Shown: positions 44,105 through 53,326 of the stretch, piece by piece
Layout of the letters: each line of letters starts with the position of its first letter
Numbering within the stretch: the first letter of the stretch is position 1
Origin: Smithella sp.
GTDB lineage: Bacteria > Desulfobacterota > Syntrophia > Syntrophales > Smithellaceae
DNA: 64,000 nucleotides
Direction: 5' to 3'
NCBI GenBank assembly: GCA_007244375.1
Contig: SCVW01000048.1
Span: 124,001-188,000, forward strand
Notes under the pieces: generated by a model
The model's input: the letters and a program-made list of their open reading frames with translations, nothing else
What the model was told of the DNA's origin: nothing
The model's database searches: none
Translations under genes and position numbers: made by a program

Positions 44105-45478
44105 TCAATGATATAAATTAGTTGTTATTAACGGTGCAAATATCTCACTAAGCGTCGGATGTGGCAACACCCAGGAACGCAATTGTTTTCTGGTCAGTTC
44201 ATTGGAAATCGCCAGAGCAAGCGGGGCAATTAAATCCGCGGCATCTTCGCCGACAATTGTCGCGCCGATAATCTTATCCTGATGAAAGATCGCCTTCACA
44301 AACCCCTGCCCCATCAGTTCCGCCCGGGCAATAATATTGGCGCTGTATTGAGATTTAACGACTTCTATGGAGAGACCTTCATCTTCAGCACGTTTTTGCG
44401 TATAGCCGACGCGTGCGATCTGCGGATGACTATAGACAACGGAAGGGATAAAATTTTCGTTGTAAGAAAAGTCATCGTCCCCGAAGATTTTTTCTGTCGT
44501 GAATTTTGCCTGCTGTGCTGCCCGGTGCGCCAGCATCATGCCGCCGGTAACGTCGCCCACCGCGTAAATACCGGGGATATTTGTCATCATGTTTTGATCA
44601 ACTGCAATTCCTGTTTTTGAATATTTAATTCCCAGCCTTTCCAATTCCTCTGAATACAACAAAGGTTTTCTTCCCGTGCAAAGAAGCGCACAATCCGCGC
44701 TAATATCCAATGGTTTGCCTTCTTTCTGAGCAAGCATCACAACAGAGCTGCCCGTGTCCTTCAGACTCTCCAGTTTTGTCGAGGTGTTCATAACAACGCC
44801 CAGACGATTCAATTCCTGTTTCAGCAAATCGGCGCATTCCTGATCCTCCAGCGGAATGATTCTGTCCAAGATTTCCACGATGGTTACTTTGGCACCCAGT
44901 TCGGCAAAGAAAGTGGCAAATTCCACACCAATGACACTGCCGCCGACAATGATTATACTCGATGGAAGTGTATTTAAATTCAAAATACCGTCGGATGTTA
45001 AAATCCTCTCGGACAGATTGATTCCCGGAAGAACCTGAGGAACGGAACCCCAGGCAATCATGATATTTTGAGTCAGGAAATTTTCGCTTCTGCCTGACGG
45101 ATCGGTGAAAAGTACTTCAGATGGTGAAATAATTTCGCCGATGCCCTGTTTAGTTTCCACCCCTGCTTCAGTAAGAACTTTTTGCGCGCCAAGAGCGGAC
45201 ACCTTCACAATCTGCTGTTGATGTTTTTTGATGGCAGTAAAATCAACAAACGCATCCGTAATATTTATCCCCATCCTCTTTAGTTTTTTCAAATCAGCAA
45301 AATACTTGCTGCAGGAAAGCAGGGCTTTGGTCGGAATGCAGCCCCGATGCGTGCACGTTCCACCCCAGCCTTCTTTTTCAATAATGAGAACACGTTTTTT
45401 CTTCGCCGCGGCAATCTCGGCTGCGGTGAGCCCGCCAGGTCCCCCGCCGATGATTATTAGATCGTATTTCTCAGACAT
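44105..45478 (-). CDS. lpdA: Dihydrolipoyl dehydrogenase
   Basis: The E3/L-protein that reoxidises dihydrolipoyl groups with NAD. 457 residues: FAD motif IIIGGGPGGLTAAEIAA (8-24), redox disulfide Cys42/Cys47 in GGTCTHRGCIPTK, NAD motif IIVGGSVIGVEFATFFAELG near 175, and the interface HPTLSE catalytic His-Glu pair near the C-terminus. It lies downstream of the glycine-cleavage and lipA genes on the same strand, so it is probably their L-protein. About 190 bases with REP-like hairpins precede it. Confidence 0.94.
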   Translation of the reverse strand: MSEKYDLIIIGGGPGGLTAAEIAAAKKKRVLIIEKEGWGGTCTHRGCIPTKALLSCSKYFADLKKLKRMGINITDAFVDFTAIKKHQQQIVKVSALGAQKVLTEAGVETKQGIGEIISPSEVLFTDPSGRSENFLTQNIMIAWGSVPQVLPGINLSERILTSDGILNLNTLPSSIIIVGGSVIGVEFATFFAELGAKVTIVEILDRIIPLEDQECADLLKQELNRLGVVMNTSTKLESLKDTGSSVVMLAQKEGKPLDISADCALLCTGRKPLLYSEELERLGIKYSKTGIAVDQNMMTNIPGIYAVGDVTGGMMLAHRAAQQAKFTTEKIFGDDDFSYNENFIPSVVYSHPQIARVGYTQKRAEDEGLSIEVVKSQYSANIIARAELMGQGFVKAIFHQDKIIGATIVGEDAADLIAPLALAISNELTRKQLRSWVLPHPTLSEIFAPLITTNLYH

Positions 45479-45563
45479 CTATGCACCTCTCTACTTTTTT
45501 CACCTCCACCTGTGGGAGGGGACTAAGGGGATGGGTATTTTTTCACTTTTCACCCTCCCTAAA

Positions 45564-45624
45564 TCCCTCCCCTCAAGGGAGGGACGCAAAAATAATTTGT
45601 TATTGCCGGACTTGATCCGGCAAT
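45564..45624. repeat. Two REP-like hairpins
   Basis: TCCCTCCC-CTCAA-GGGAGGGA (45564-45584) and ATTGCCGGA-CTTGA-TCCGGCAAT (45602-45624). The second shares the loop CTTGA and the tail CCAGTATT with the hairpin at 29352-29372. Confidence 0.7.
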
Positions 45625-45668
45625 CCAGTATTCTTCTTAATTAAGTATATTGTTCCCTGAATTCTCCC

Positions 45669-46058
45669 TCAAGAATAATGCTCCGAACCTTGAACACCTA
45701 CAGGCAATGTGGCCCACTCTAATGCTGAATAACAAATACCTACTAAGCCTTGATTGGTTAATGGATTAAGAAAATGACTCCGCGGTCGTAAACCATCATC
45801 TTCAAACTCACCGCCATCACCAATCCATTTGAATACAGCTTTATTATTAATAAAGGTATCTTTCCCGTCTTGCATACCTAGTTGATTTTTCAAATAATTA
45901 TCCAAGGAAAATCCGCCAATGCCATTTTGAACAATAGATTCGTTTATATCTCTATGTGTATCTGTTTCTAAAGCCATGATTTGGGAAACACTGAAAACAG
46001 ATATCATAATAATCAGCATAGAGAATATTTTGAAAATATTTTTTACTCGGAAAATCAT
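45669..46058 (-). CDS. Exported protein, possibly a truncated phospholipase C-like N-terminus
   Basis: A 129-residue product with a signal peptide (ending SVSQIMALE). The mature part has DTHRDINESIV, FKWIGDGGEFEDDGL and RSHFLNPLTNQGL, a pattern I associate with exported zinc-dependent phospholipase C-like proteins, whose chains are usually longer. The chain ends at HYS-TGA; after the TGA the frame stays open for 22 codons into a REP-like element. This suggests a broken gene, but the family recall is not certain. It is coupled by an ATGA overlap to the preceding gene. Confidence 0.55.
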   Translation of the reverse strand: MIFRVKNIFKIFSMLIIMISVFSVSQIMALETDTHRDINESIVQNGIGGFSLDNYLKNQLGMQDGKDTFINNKAVFKWIGDGGEFEDDGLRPRSHFLNPLTNQGLVGICYSALEWATLPVGVQGSEHYS

Positions 46059-46696
46059 TTATATCCTCCCTTTATTCCAAGATTATTGTACTCTTCGTTT
46101 ATAAATTTTATAAATAGCGGCAGTTCTTTTGAAGTGTAATCGGTTGGTGGAGATGGCATTGTTCGTAATTTTTCTTCCCTGGTTTTCGCTTTCTTCAAGC
46201 CCACAATACCCAGAGGTCCACTCCATTTGATGAGCTTATGTTGCTCATAACTGAATAACTCCATTTCTACCTTTTTTCCAATGACGTCTGTGGCAAAGTA
46301 CTTTTCCGGAGCAATACGAACACCAGCTATTCCCGTGTCAAATGATCCTTCCTCAGACATATAACCGGGTTTAAAAAAGATAAAATCAACGTAGGTACCT
46401 TCCGAAAATAATAAAAATTCGGAATAAGATGGAAAGTAGAACTCTCCTTTATTATTTGTTAGGGTTTCTCTTGCCTTTGTAACATGCGAACTGGGGCCGC
46501 CTGGATTGAGACTTACGGTAGACCGTTTATAATAAAGAACAACTGCCACCGCCCCTTCAATCGGTTGCTTTGTTTCGGCATCAATCACCTTGCCGCGGAA
46601 TTCCGGCATGCTATAATAAAGCCAAGCATAAGCAGAAGATGAAAATGCAAACCATATGATTACCATTAGAATAATAATAGTTACTGATCTTTTCAT
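46055..46696 (-). CDS. Exported or membrane-anchored protein with a carboxypeptidase-regulatory-like domain
   Basis: A 213-residue protein from the ATG at 46696, chosen because AAGGAG (46706-46711) is well spaced; a longer frame to 46729 would begin inside a lipA remnant. N-terminal hydrophobic segment MKRSVTIIILMVIIWFAFSSSAYA, then a beta-sandwich-like stretch FRGKVIDAETKQPIEGAVAVVLYYK and GEFYFPSYSEF, typical of carboxypeptidase-D regulatory domains. No enzymatic motif. It overlaps the next exported-protein gene by four bases. Function unknown. Confidence 0.7.
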   Translation of the reverse strand: MKRSVTIIILMVIIWFAFSSSAYAWLYYSMPEFRGKVIDAETKQPIEGAVAVVLYYKRSTVSLNPGGPSSHVTKARETLTNNKGEFYFPSYSEFLLFSEGTYVDFIFFKPGYMSEEGSFDTGIAGVRIAPEKYFATDVIGKKVEMELFSYEQHKLIKWSGPLGIVGLKKAKTREEKLRTMPSPPTDYTSKELPLFIKFINEEYNNLGIKGGYK

Positions 46697-46725
46697 TATT
46701 CCAATCTCCTTACGATTTTCCAATT

Positions 46726-46854
46726 TCATCTTGCCTTCGCCGCGTGATAGGAACTGCGCACGAGCGGCCCGGACTCCACGTACTGGAAACCTTTCTGATA
46801 GTCGATTTCCCTGAACCCTGCATATTCATCCGGGTGATAATGGGTCACCAGCCA
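46726..46854 (-). pseudogene. Remnant of a second lipA 3' end
   Basis: On the minus strand this encodes [18 protein letters not shown] and then the [19 protein letters not shown] ending with a TGA, matching the last 40 or so residues of the complete lipA at 47625-48488. DNA identity is about 80 percent by eye, so it is not a recent duplication. The 5' border lies near 46854, 40 bases after the end of the VapC gene. Its stop overlaps the first ATG of the next frame. Confidence 0.85.
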
Positions 46855-46894
46855 AGCTGGCTCTACGCTACTATTAACAAGAACACCTAATATT

Positions 46895-47290
46895 TTATTT
46901 GATTAATCTCAGCGGTAAATATTTTTTATAATTTTCAAAGTCTTTATCAAGGGTAAAAATTATAAGATTTTCCATAACAGCTACCGCGCAAATGAGAAAG
47001 TCAATGGTGGAACCTTGAACACCCTTCCGGCGGCAAATATTGCAAAACTCTGCGGCTTTCTCATAATGCTCTGTATTTAGCGGCATATCTTCAAAAGAAG
47101 AAAGAGTCTCTTTTAATGCATTGAACTGTTTCATCTGCGATATTCCGGAAAGTAGCTCCTGTCTGATTGGTCCGATAATCGCTACTCTAGAGTTCTGGAC
47201 GAGTTCTTGAAGTTTCTTTGCTAAATCAGTGTCCGGCGACTTATGACGCAGAACCTGAGACCAGATGCAAGTATCCACCAGTACCTTCAT
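46895..47290 (-). CDS. vapC: VapC-type PIN-domain toxin
   Basis: A 131-residue PIN nuclease. The acidic residues expected for metal binding are visible: Asp6 (LVDTCIW), Glu45 (IRQELLSG), Asp97 ([11 protein letters not shown]) and Asp115/117 (TLDKDFE). It is expected to cleave specific RNAs when free of VapB. It overlaps the vapB stop by four bases. The module sits between the complete lipA and a lipA 3' remnant. Confidence 0.9.
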   Translation of the reverse strand: MKVLVDTCIWSQVLRHKSPDTDLAKKLQELVQNSRVAIIGPIRQELLSGISQMKQFNALKETLSSFEDMPLNTEHYEKAAEFCNICRRKGVQGSTIDFLICAVAVMENLIIFTLDKDFENYKKYLPLRLIK

Positions 47291-47487
47291 CTATGCCTCG
47301 CGCTTTTATAATCATAGTCGCTGACAAAATCAATTGAACCAAACAGCTTTATAATATCCATTTGTTTCCGATGAGCGATATATTCTTTTAAAGCGGTCGT
47401 TACGGCGTCTTTTTTAGTTTTATGCTGCCCGATTTTTACGGCCTGCCCGATTAATTTGTCATCCAATGCCAGATTAGTTGCCATCAT
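47287..47487 (-). CDS. vapB: VapB-type antitoxin
   Basis: A 66-residue antitoxin: an N-terminal ribbon-helix-helix-like part (ALDDKLIGQAVKIGQHKTKKDAVTTALKEYI in outline) and a C-terminal toxin-binding tail (LFGSIDFVSDYDY). GGAG lies ahead of two adjacent ATGs. A 16-bp palindrome upstream may be its operator. Confidence 0.87.
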   Translation of the reverse strand: MMATNLALDDKLIGQAVKIGQHKTKKDAVTTALKEYIAHRKQMDIIKLFGSIDFVSDYDYKSARHR

Positions 47488-47510
47488 AATCTCCTTTCAC
47501 ACATTTAGTA

Positions 47511-47526
47511 ACACATTATGATGTGT
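47511..47526. promoter_or_regulatory. Candidate VapBC operator palindrome
   Basis: ACACATTATGATGTGT, a perfect 6-bp inverted repeat around TATG, 24 bases ahead of vapB. VapBC complexes usually autorepress at such sites. Inference only. Confidence 0.5.
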
Positions 47527-47624
47527 AAATCAAGAGTTATATTTTTTCTTTACGGCGGCGAGCCAAGTGGCACACTATAAAGAATTTGAATAAAATTTAC
47601 TATTCACCATTCACTTTTTACTTT

Positions 47625-48488
47625 TCACCTTGCCTTTGCCGCATGATAGGAGCTACGCACCAACGGGCCGGACTCTACGTATTGAAAACCTTTCTGATAT
47701 GCGATTTTCTTGAACTCGGCAAATTCATCCGGGTGATAGTATTTGGCCACCGGCCAGTGCTTCAGTGTCGGCTGCTGATATTGCCCTATAGTCAGACGCG
47801 CGCAGGAAACTGATGCCAGATCATCAATAAGTTGCAGAATATCTTCACGGCTCTCGCCGAAACCTATCATGAAACCACTTTTGGAAATAACGGAAGATGA
47901 ACTTATATTTTTTAGCAGTTTCAGCGAAACATCGTAATTGCCCTGCGGCCGCAATCGCGCGTACATCGCCTTCACCACTTCTATGTTGTGATTGATGACA
48001 TCAGGACTCGCTTGAAGAACTTTTTCCAGAGCCTCAGAATTGCCCTGAAAATCGGGAATCAGAACTTCCACCTTGCAGGTTAAATTTTCTTCCCGCAATC
48101 GATTGATGTAATCGGCAAAAATCTGTGCTCCGCCATCCGGCAAATCATCGCGGGTCACGGATGTAATCACCACGTATTCGAGTTTCATTTTTCGCACAGC
48201 GTCTATCAGATGATTGATTTCGTTCTTGTCAATGGCTAAAAGCTGGCCATGTTCAACATTGCAGTACAGGCAGTCGCGTGTACAGATATTACCCATAATG
48301 AGAAATGTTGCCGTACCGGAGGCAAAGCATTCCGCCATATTGGGACAGGCCGCTTCCTGACAAACGGTATGCAGTTGCAGGCCGTTGAGTATTGATTTTA
48401 TTTTGCGGCATTCATGGGAAAAAGGAGGGCGAACTTTTAACCAATCAGGTTTGCGGAGGATTTGTTTGGCACTTTGACGTTCGTTCAT
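47625..48488 (-). CDS. lipA: Lipoyl synthase
   Basis: A radical SAM enzyme that inserts two sulfurs into octanoyl-protein to form lipoyl groups. 287 residues: auxiliary cluster cysteines C43, C48 and C54 (CQEAACPNMAEC), the radical SAM triad C69, C73 and C76 (CTRDCLYC), TSVTRDDLPDGGA near 112, and the C-terminal VRSSYHA whose serine binds the auxiliary cluster. It serves the adjacent gcvH product. A second copy of its 3' end lies 770 bases away beyond VapBC. Confidence 0.95.
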   Translation of the reverse strand: MNERQSAKQILRKPDWLKVRPPFSHECRKIKSILNGLQLHTVCQEAACPNMAECFASGTATFLIMGNICTRDCLYCNVEHGQLLAIDKNEINHLIDAVRKMKLEYVVITSVTRDDLPDGGAQIFADYINRLREENLTCKVEVLIPDFQGNSEALEKVLQASPDVINHNIEVVKAMYARLRPQGNYDVSLKLLKNISSSSVISKSGFMIGFGESREDILQLIDDLASVSCARLTIGQYQQPTLKHWPVAKYYHPDEFAEFKKIAYQKGFQYVESGPLVRSSYHAAKAR

Positions 48489-48558
48489 AAAGTTACATTT
48501 AGAAAAATTATAAAATGGAAGTTAAGCTCCTTGCACGAAGCGTATAGTTGAGATTAGT

Positions 48559-48781
48559 GGGGCTGTTCAAAAATATTCAAATGCAAGGCGCGCAAAAATC
48601 CGAACCGCGAGGCGTATATTTACATACGTTGAGCGGTGCGGTTTGCAGCGCAACGCAGCAGACCATGGTGCCCTTTAGGGTATGAGTGTTTTGTAAAAGC
48701 CTTTCGGCTTTTACCGGTAAGGAATATGTCCATTATTTTATTGCACTCTCCCTACGGGAATGCGCTCCCGGTCAACAGCCC
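48559..48781. repeat. Palindromic repeat, family C
   Basis: A 223-bp stretch with end repeats GGGGCTGTT (48559-48567) and AACAGCCC (48774-48781). It contains GAGGCGTAT-N7-ATACGTTGAG at 48609-48633, a core also seen in family B elements, and a perfect hairpin GTAAAAGCC-TTTC-GGCTTTTAC near 48695-48716. It lies between gcvPB and lipA. Confidence 0.7.
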
Positions 48782-48788
48782 TATAGTA

Positions 48789-50228
48789 TCATCTTTTACA
48801 GCAAACATCCGGTTTGCGGGCTGCCAGCACTTCATCCAGACGGCTAACCGGCGTTGTCACGGGCGCGTTTTTCACGCCTTCAGGATTTTCTTTAGCCTCT
48901 TTGGCTATGGCAATCATGGCCTCACAGAAGGTATCCAGCGTTTCCTTGCTTTCCGTCTCGGTAGGTTCAATCATGATTGCTTCCGGCACTATCAGCGGAA
49001 AATAAATTGTCGGCGGATGATAACCGTAATCAATCAGCTTCTTGGCAATGTCCGTTGTGTGAACTCCGCTTTCAGCCACCTGCCTGCTACCGGAAAAAAC
49101 ACACTCGTGCATGCATATTCGATCATAAGGCAAATCAAAATACGGTTTTAATCTTTCTTTGATGTAGTTCGCGTTGAGCACTGCCATTTCTGTGGCATGC
49201 CTCAAGCCTTCAGCACCCAAAGATCGAATATAGGTATAGGCTTTAACAACGACGTTGAAATTTCCATAAAATGAACGGACACGGCCGATGGTATCGGGAA
49301 ATTTCTCCGACCATTTGTATTTATCGTCTTTTTTAACAACGCGCGGGACAGGCAGAAAATCGACCAGCGCTTCACCAACGCCTACCGGACCACTGCCCGG
49401 ACCTCCACCGCCGTGCGGTGTTGAAAATGTTTTGTGTAAATTAAGTTGAATAACATCAAAACCCAGATCACCGGGTCTGGCTTTGCCTAAAAAAGCATTG
49501 GCATTAGCACCATCGCCATAGAGCAATCCGCCTTTTCCATGAACGATTGCCGCCACCTTTTCAATATTGCGTTCAAACAGCCCCAGTGTGTTGGGATTGG
49601 TCAGCATCAAAGCCGCTACATCTTCAGTCATCAAGGATTGCAGGTGTTCGATATCCACGCCGCCCTCGCTGTTGGAACGAAGTTCCATAACTTCAAATCC
49701 GCAAAGAGCGCTGGATGCCGGATTGGTGCCGTGAGCGGCATCGGGAATCAAAATAATGCGGCGTTTCTGTTTCTTCTTTTCGAAATATTTTTTAATCATC
49801 ATGACACCCGTCAGTTCGCCGTGCGCGCCAGCCGCCGGTTGCAGAGTAAATTCTGCCATGCCCAAAATGGAGCAAAGATATTTCTGCATTTCATAGATTA
49901 GCTGTAAATTTCCCTGAGCGGATTTATCGTCAATATAGGGATGCAATCCGGTAAATCCGGGAAGCTGCGCCGCGTTTTCGTTAATCTTGGGATTATATTT
50001 CATCGTACAGGAACCCAAAGGATAGAAGCCGAGATCAACACCGAAATTACGCCGCGACAAATTAGTGTAGTGACGTATTAAATCAATCTCGGCAACTTCC
50101 GGCAAATCAAGTTCATTGCGCAGATACTTACTGCCGATTGTATTTTCAATGTTCACAGCCGGAACATCACTTGCGGGAATATCCGCTGTGCCGCGTCCCG
50201 ATTTACTTATTTCAAATATCAATTCCAT
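48789..50228 (-). CDS. gcvPB: Glycine dehydrogenase (decarboxylating) subunit 2
   Basis: The beta subunit of the two-subunit P-protein; it binds PLP, with the lysine expected in [20 protein letters not shown]. 479 residues from the ATG at 50228, which has AAGAGGT ahead of it; the upstream in-frame extension (to 50270) lacks support. Other signatures: [14 protein letters not shown] near residue 70, [11 protein letters not shown] near 105, [14 protein letters not shown] near 130 and the C-terminal [14 protein letters not shown]. It needs gcvPA, encoded upstream, for activity. Confidence 0.94.
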   Translation of the reverse strand: MELIFEISKSGRGTADIPASDVPAVNIENTIGSKYLRNELDLPEVAEIDLIRHYTNLSRRNFGVDLGFYPLGSCTMKYNPKINENAAQLPGFTGLHPYIDDKSAQGNLQLIYEMQKYLCSILGMAEFTLQPAAGAHGELTGVMMIKKYFEKKKQKRRIILIPDAAHGTNPASSALCGFEVMELRSNSEGGVDIEHLQSLMTEDVAALMLTNPNTLGLFERNIEKVAAIVHGKGGLLYGDGANANAFLGKARPGDLGFDVIQLNLHKTFSTPHGGGGPGSGPVGVGEALVDFLPVPRVVKKDDKYKWSEKFPDTIGRVRSFYGNFNVVVKAYTYIRSLGAEGLRHATEMAVLNANYIKERLKPYFDLPYDRICMHECVFSGSRQVAESGVHTTDIAKKLIDYGYHPPTIYFPLIVPEAIMIEPTETESKETLDTFCEAMIAIAKEAKENPEGVKNAPVTTPVSRLDEVLAARKPDVCCKR

Positions 50229-50280
50229 AAATGACCTCTTTATCATTCCCGCCCAGAGACCGCGTCTCAATTTCTGCTGT

Positions 50281-50402
50281 TGTCATTTCGAGAAATCTTG
50301 TTTTATTAATTTAAGTATTTTAAGATTCCTCACCCCGATAAATCGGGATTCGGAATGACATCTATCCTAATTCTCTCATGCCGGCCTCCGCCGGTATGAC
50401 AT
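50281..50402. repeat. REP-like palindromes between gcvPA and gcvPB
   Basis: TGTCATTTCGAGAAATCTTG at the left (50281-50300) is mirrored by AAGATTCCTCA...TCGGAATGACA at the right, ending near 50360; an internal CCCCGATAAATCGGG hairpin is nested near 50333-50347. A second small palindrome CCGGCCTCCGCCGG is near 50382-50395. Confidence 0.6.
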
Positions 50403-50475
50403 TTTTTTATTTCTTTTGTTATACCCCCTCACCTAACCTCTCCCGCCAGGGACGAGGGATAAAAGGTGCAAGTCT

Positions 50476-51801
50476 CTACTTTAGTATGGCCACAACTTTA
50501 TCTATATCTTCTTTGGAAATCATTTCCGTTGCACAGAAGAGCAATGTGTTTTTTAGTTCCGGATAATCTTTCTGCAACGCGTATCCGCCAATGATTCCTT
50601 CTTTTTTCAATTTTTTATTCACTTTTTGGGCATCCGGACAGCGCAAAACAAATTCATTGTAAACCGGCGTGGGAAAAACTTCCTCCCAACCAGCAAGCTC
50701 CAATAAACTATTTTTCAGGTATTGAGTTTTATAAATGTTGAGTTCGGCAAGGCGCTTAAGATTTTTGCCCAGAGCGGCAAGATAAACACCGGCTGCCAGA
50801 GCGCAAAGCGCTTCATTGGAACAAATGTTGGACGTGGCTTTTTCCCGGCGGATATGCTGTTCACGCGTTTGCAATGTCAGAACAAATCCACGTTTACCGT
50901 TTTTATCAACCGTTGCACCAACAAGCCTGCCGGGTATCCGGCGCATAAACTTTTCCTTGGCAGCAAATATTCCCAGATAAGGGCCACCGTAATTAAGCGG
51001 ATTACCGAAACTCTGCCCTTCACCCACAACAAAATCCGCGCCCAAAGACCCTGCAGGATTTAAAATACCCAGGGAAGTTCCGTCTGTGAAACCGGTCACA
51101 AACAACGCTTCTTTTTTATGAGCAGCATCAGCAATAGAAGCAATATCTTCAACGACACCAAAGAAATTGGGGCTTTGCACCAAGACAGCGGCAACCTGAT
51201 CATCAAGTTTTTTCTGCAAAACGTCCAAATCAATCTGGCCGGATGGTATATAAGGTATTTCAACAACCTTATATCCGTTAGCCCAGGAGTATGTTTTTAC
51301 CACCTGTCTGTATTCGGGATGCACCGAACGGGCAATTATAATTTTATTTTTACCGGACATTTTCGCGCAAAGCACCGCGGCCTCGGCCATGGCGGAAGCT
51401 CCGTCATACATGGAAGCGTTAGCTATTTCGGTACCGGTGAGATGGGCAATCATTGTCTGATATTCGTAGATCGCCTGCAGAATACCCTGACTGATTTCGG
51501 CCTGATACGGAGTATAGGCTGTGTAAAACTCCGCGCGTCCCACTATATGCCCGACAACAGCCGGTATGAAGTGATAGTAAGCTCCCGCGCCCGTTAAAGT
51601 AAATCGTGGCAGCTTATTTTTCCCGGCAAGCTCGCTCATTACAGACATGGTTTCCATCTCAGATAGCGCTTGAGGTATGTCCGGTATTTGTTTTATCATG
51701 AATTTTTCGGGGATGTCGGCAAAAAGTTCTTCAATACCGGCAATACCGATTGCCGCCTGCATTTGTTTGATATCATCGGGAGTGTGAGGGCAGTAGTCCA
51801 T
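50476..51801 (-). CDS. gcvPA: Glycine dehydrogenase (decarboxylating) subunit 1
   Basis: The alpha subunit of the two-subunit P-protein. 441 residues starting MDYCPHTPDDIKQM, with FTGAGAYYHFIPAVV, FYTAYTPYQAEISQGILQAIYEYQ and NASMYDGASAMAEA, all typical of the family. With gcvPB it decarboxylates glycine and passes the aminomethyl group to the GcvH lipoyl arm. It lies 17 bases after gcvH. The gap to gcvPB (about 250 bases) is filled with REP-like repeats. Confidence 0.95.
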   Translation of the reverse strand: MDYCPHTPDDIKQMQAAIGIAGIEELFADIPEKFMIKQIPDIPQALSEMETMSVMSELAGKNKLPRFTLTGAGAYYHFIPAVVGHIVGRAEFYTAYTPYQAEISQGILQAIYEYQTMIAHLTGTEIANASMYDGASAMAEAAVLCAKMSGKNKIIIARSVHPEYRQVVKTYSWANGYKVVEIPYIPSGQIDLDVLQKKLDDQVAAVLVQSPNFFGVVEDIASIADAAHKKEALFVTGFTDGTSLGILNPAGSLGADFVVGEGQSFGNPLNYGGPYLGIFAAKEKFMRRIPGRLVGATVDKNGKRGFVLTLQTREQHIRREKATSNICSNEALCALAAGVYLAALGKNLKRLAELNIYKTQYLKNSLLELAGWEEVFPTPVYNEFVLRCPDAQKVNKKLKKEGIIGGYALQKDYPELKNTLLFCATEMISKEDIDKVVAILK

Positions 51802-51818
51802 ATCTACCTTTTCTTTCT

Positions 51819-52217
51819 TTAGTGTTTTTCCTCTTTCAGCATTTGTTCGTAATCGGCTGCACTAAGTAGTGTCTTTAGTTCACCCGCATCGGAAAGGCGA
51901 ATTTTAACCATCCAACCATCGCCAAAAGCATCCTGATTAACAATTTCCGGGTTTGTTTCCAGTTTTGTATTTACATCAATAACCTCACCGCTAACCGGAG
52001 AATAAACATCGGATACCGATTTCACGGATTCCACAACCGCTACAGGCTCGCCTTTAGCCACTTTTTTGCCTATTGGCGGCAACTCAACAAAAACTATGTC
52101 CGTGAGCATTTCCTGAGCGTAATCGGTAATACCGACGACTACTATCCCATCGCCGTTATCCTTTGCCCATTCATGATCGCGGGAATAAACTCTGTCCTGA
52201 GGATTTGGTTTGGACAT
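51819..52217 (-). CDS. gcvH: Glycine cleavage system H protein
   Basis: The lipoyl carrier of the glycine cleavage system. 132 residues with the lipoylation site Lys66 in VVESVKSVSDVYSPVSGEV and the family start YSRDHEWAK. It lies between gcvT and gcvPA in the same orientation with gaps under 20 bases. GGAGG precedes the ATG. It is the substrate for the LipA encoded downstream and for LpdA. Confidence 0.96.
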   Translation of the reverse strand: MSKPNPQDRVYSRDHEWAKDNGDGIVVVGITDYAQEMLTDIVFVELPPIGKKVAKGEPVAVVESVKSVSDVYSPVSGEVIDVNTKLETNPEIVNQDAFGDGWMVKIRLSDAGELKTLLSAADYEQMLKEEKH

Positions 52218-52234
52218 ATTGTTCCTCCTTAATA

Positions 52235-53326
52235 TTATTTTGACCGCTTGTAAAAGGGTAGTTTAACTATTTTTGCCGGTACCATCGCATCGCGAACGGC
52301 AATTTCTACTTGGATATCCGGCGCGCTGAAATCAATATCGACAAATGCCATACCTATTGCTTTATTCAATGTCGGTGAGAACGTCCCGGACGTTACGACA
52401 CCGATTTCTTTACCTCTATGAAAAACTTTGTATTCATGCCGGGCAATACCTCGCCCTGTCACTTCAATACCAACCAGTTTATTGCCCTTTCCTGAATTTT
52501 TCCTGGCTAGAACCGCCGCTTTTCCGATAAAATCTTTATTCATATCGACAATCCAGCTATAAGGAACTTCCAGCGGGCTTACCGATTCATTCATATCCTG
52601 ACCGTTGAGCATCATGCCTGCTTCCAACCGCAGTGTATCTCTTGCGCCCAGCCCTGCCGGTTTCAATCCGGAATGCTCACCGGCATGAATAAGACTATCC
52701 CATATATTACCAATGACATCAGCAGTGGTATAAATTTCAAAGCCGTCTTCGCCCGTGTAACCGCTGCGCGAAATAATTGCAGGGAAACCCGTAACGCGAG
52801 ATTCGCAAAAGTGATAAAAACGCAGAGTCTTCAAATCAGTCTCTGTAAACTTCTGTAAAATTTCCTCGGAACGCGGACCCTGCAAATCAAGTTTGCCGGT
52901 TTTATCGCTGATATCTTTTAAACTGCAATCAAACTTTTTTTCTTGTTGAATCTGATTAATCCATGCCCAGTCACGGTCTTTGGGAGCAGCATTGGTTACC
53001 AGCATGTAAGAATCGTTCGCCATTTTATATACGGTCAGATCATCAATAATGCCGCCTTCTTCGTTTAGTAGAGTAGATAGTTTAACCTGCCCAATGGTTT
53101 GCTCCGCCAGATTTCTTGTCAGGACGAGTTGCAGAAGATCAAGCGCCTGAGGACCTTTAACTTCAATCTCTCCCATGTGGCAGATGTCAAAGAGACCGGC
53201 AAAGCCTCTAGTTGCTCTATGCTCTTCTATAACATTTGTGTATTGCACTGGCATGGCCCAACCGCCAAAATCGATTATTTTAGCATTAAGAACGATGTGT
53301 TTTTCATATAACGGTGTCTTTTTCAA
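52235..53326 (-). CDS. gcvT: Aminomethyltransferase (T protein)
   Basis: Transfers the methylene unit from the H-protein aminomethyl arm to tetrahydrofolate and releases ammonia. 363 residues: FGGWAMPVQYTNVIEEH near 21, FDICHMGEIEVKGP near 46, SRSGYTGEDGFEIY near 190, GLGARDTLRLEAGM near 225. The start is TTG at 53326 with AGGTG upstream. It is the first gene of the gcvT-H-PA-PB unit. I found no glycine riboswitch in the 98 bases ahead of it. Confidence 0.95.
   Translation of the reverse strand: MKKTPLYEKHIVLNAKIIDFGGWAMPVQYTNVIEEHRATRGFAGLFDICHMGEIEVKGPQALDLLQLVLTRNLAEQTIGQVKLSTLLNEEGGIIDDLTVYKMANDSYMLVTNAAPKDRDWAWINQIQQEKKFDCSLKDISDKTGKLDLQGPRSEEILQKFTETDLKTLRFYHFCESRVTGFPAIISRSGYTGEDGFEIYTTADVIGNIWDSLIHAGEHSGLKPAGLGARDTLRLEAGMMLNGQDMNESVSPLEVPYSWIVDMNKDFIGKAAVLARKNSGKGNKLVGIEVTGRGIARHEYKVFHRGKEIGVVTSGTFSPTLNKAIGMAFVDIDFSAPDIQVEIAVRDAMVPAKIVKLPFYKRSK

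Noticed and set aside
45660-46058. Selenocysteine at the TGA ending the 129-residue exported protein
   Set aside because: No SECIS-like hairpin directly follows at the proper distance, and the residues after the TGA run into a repeat; a nonsense change is simpler.
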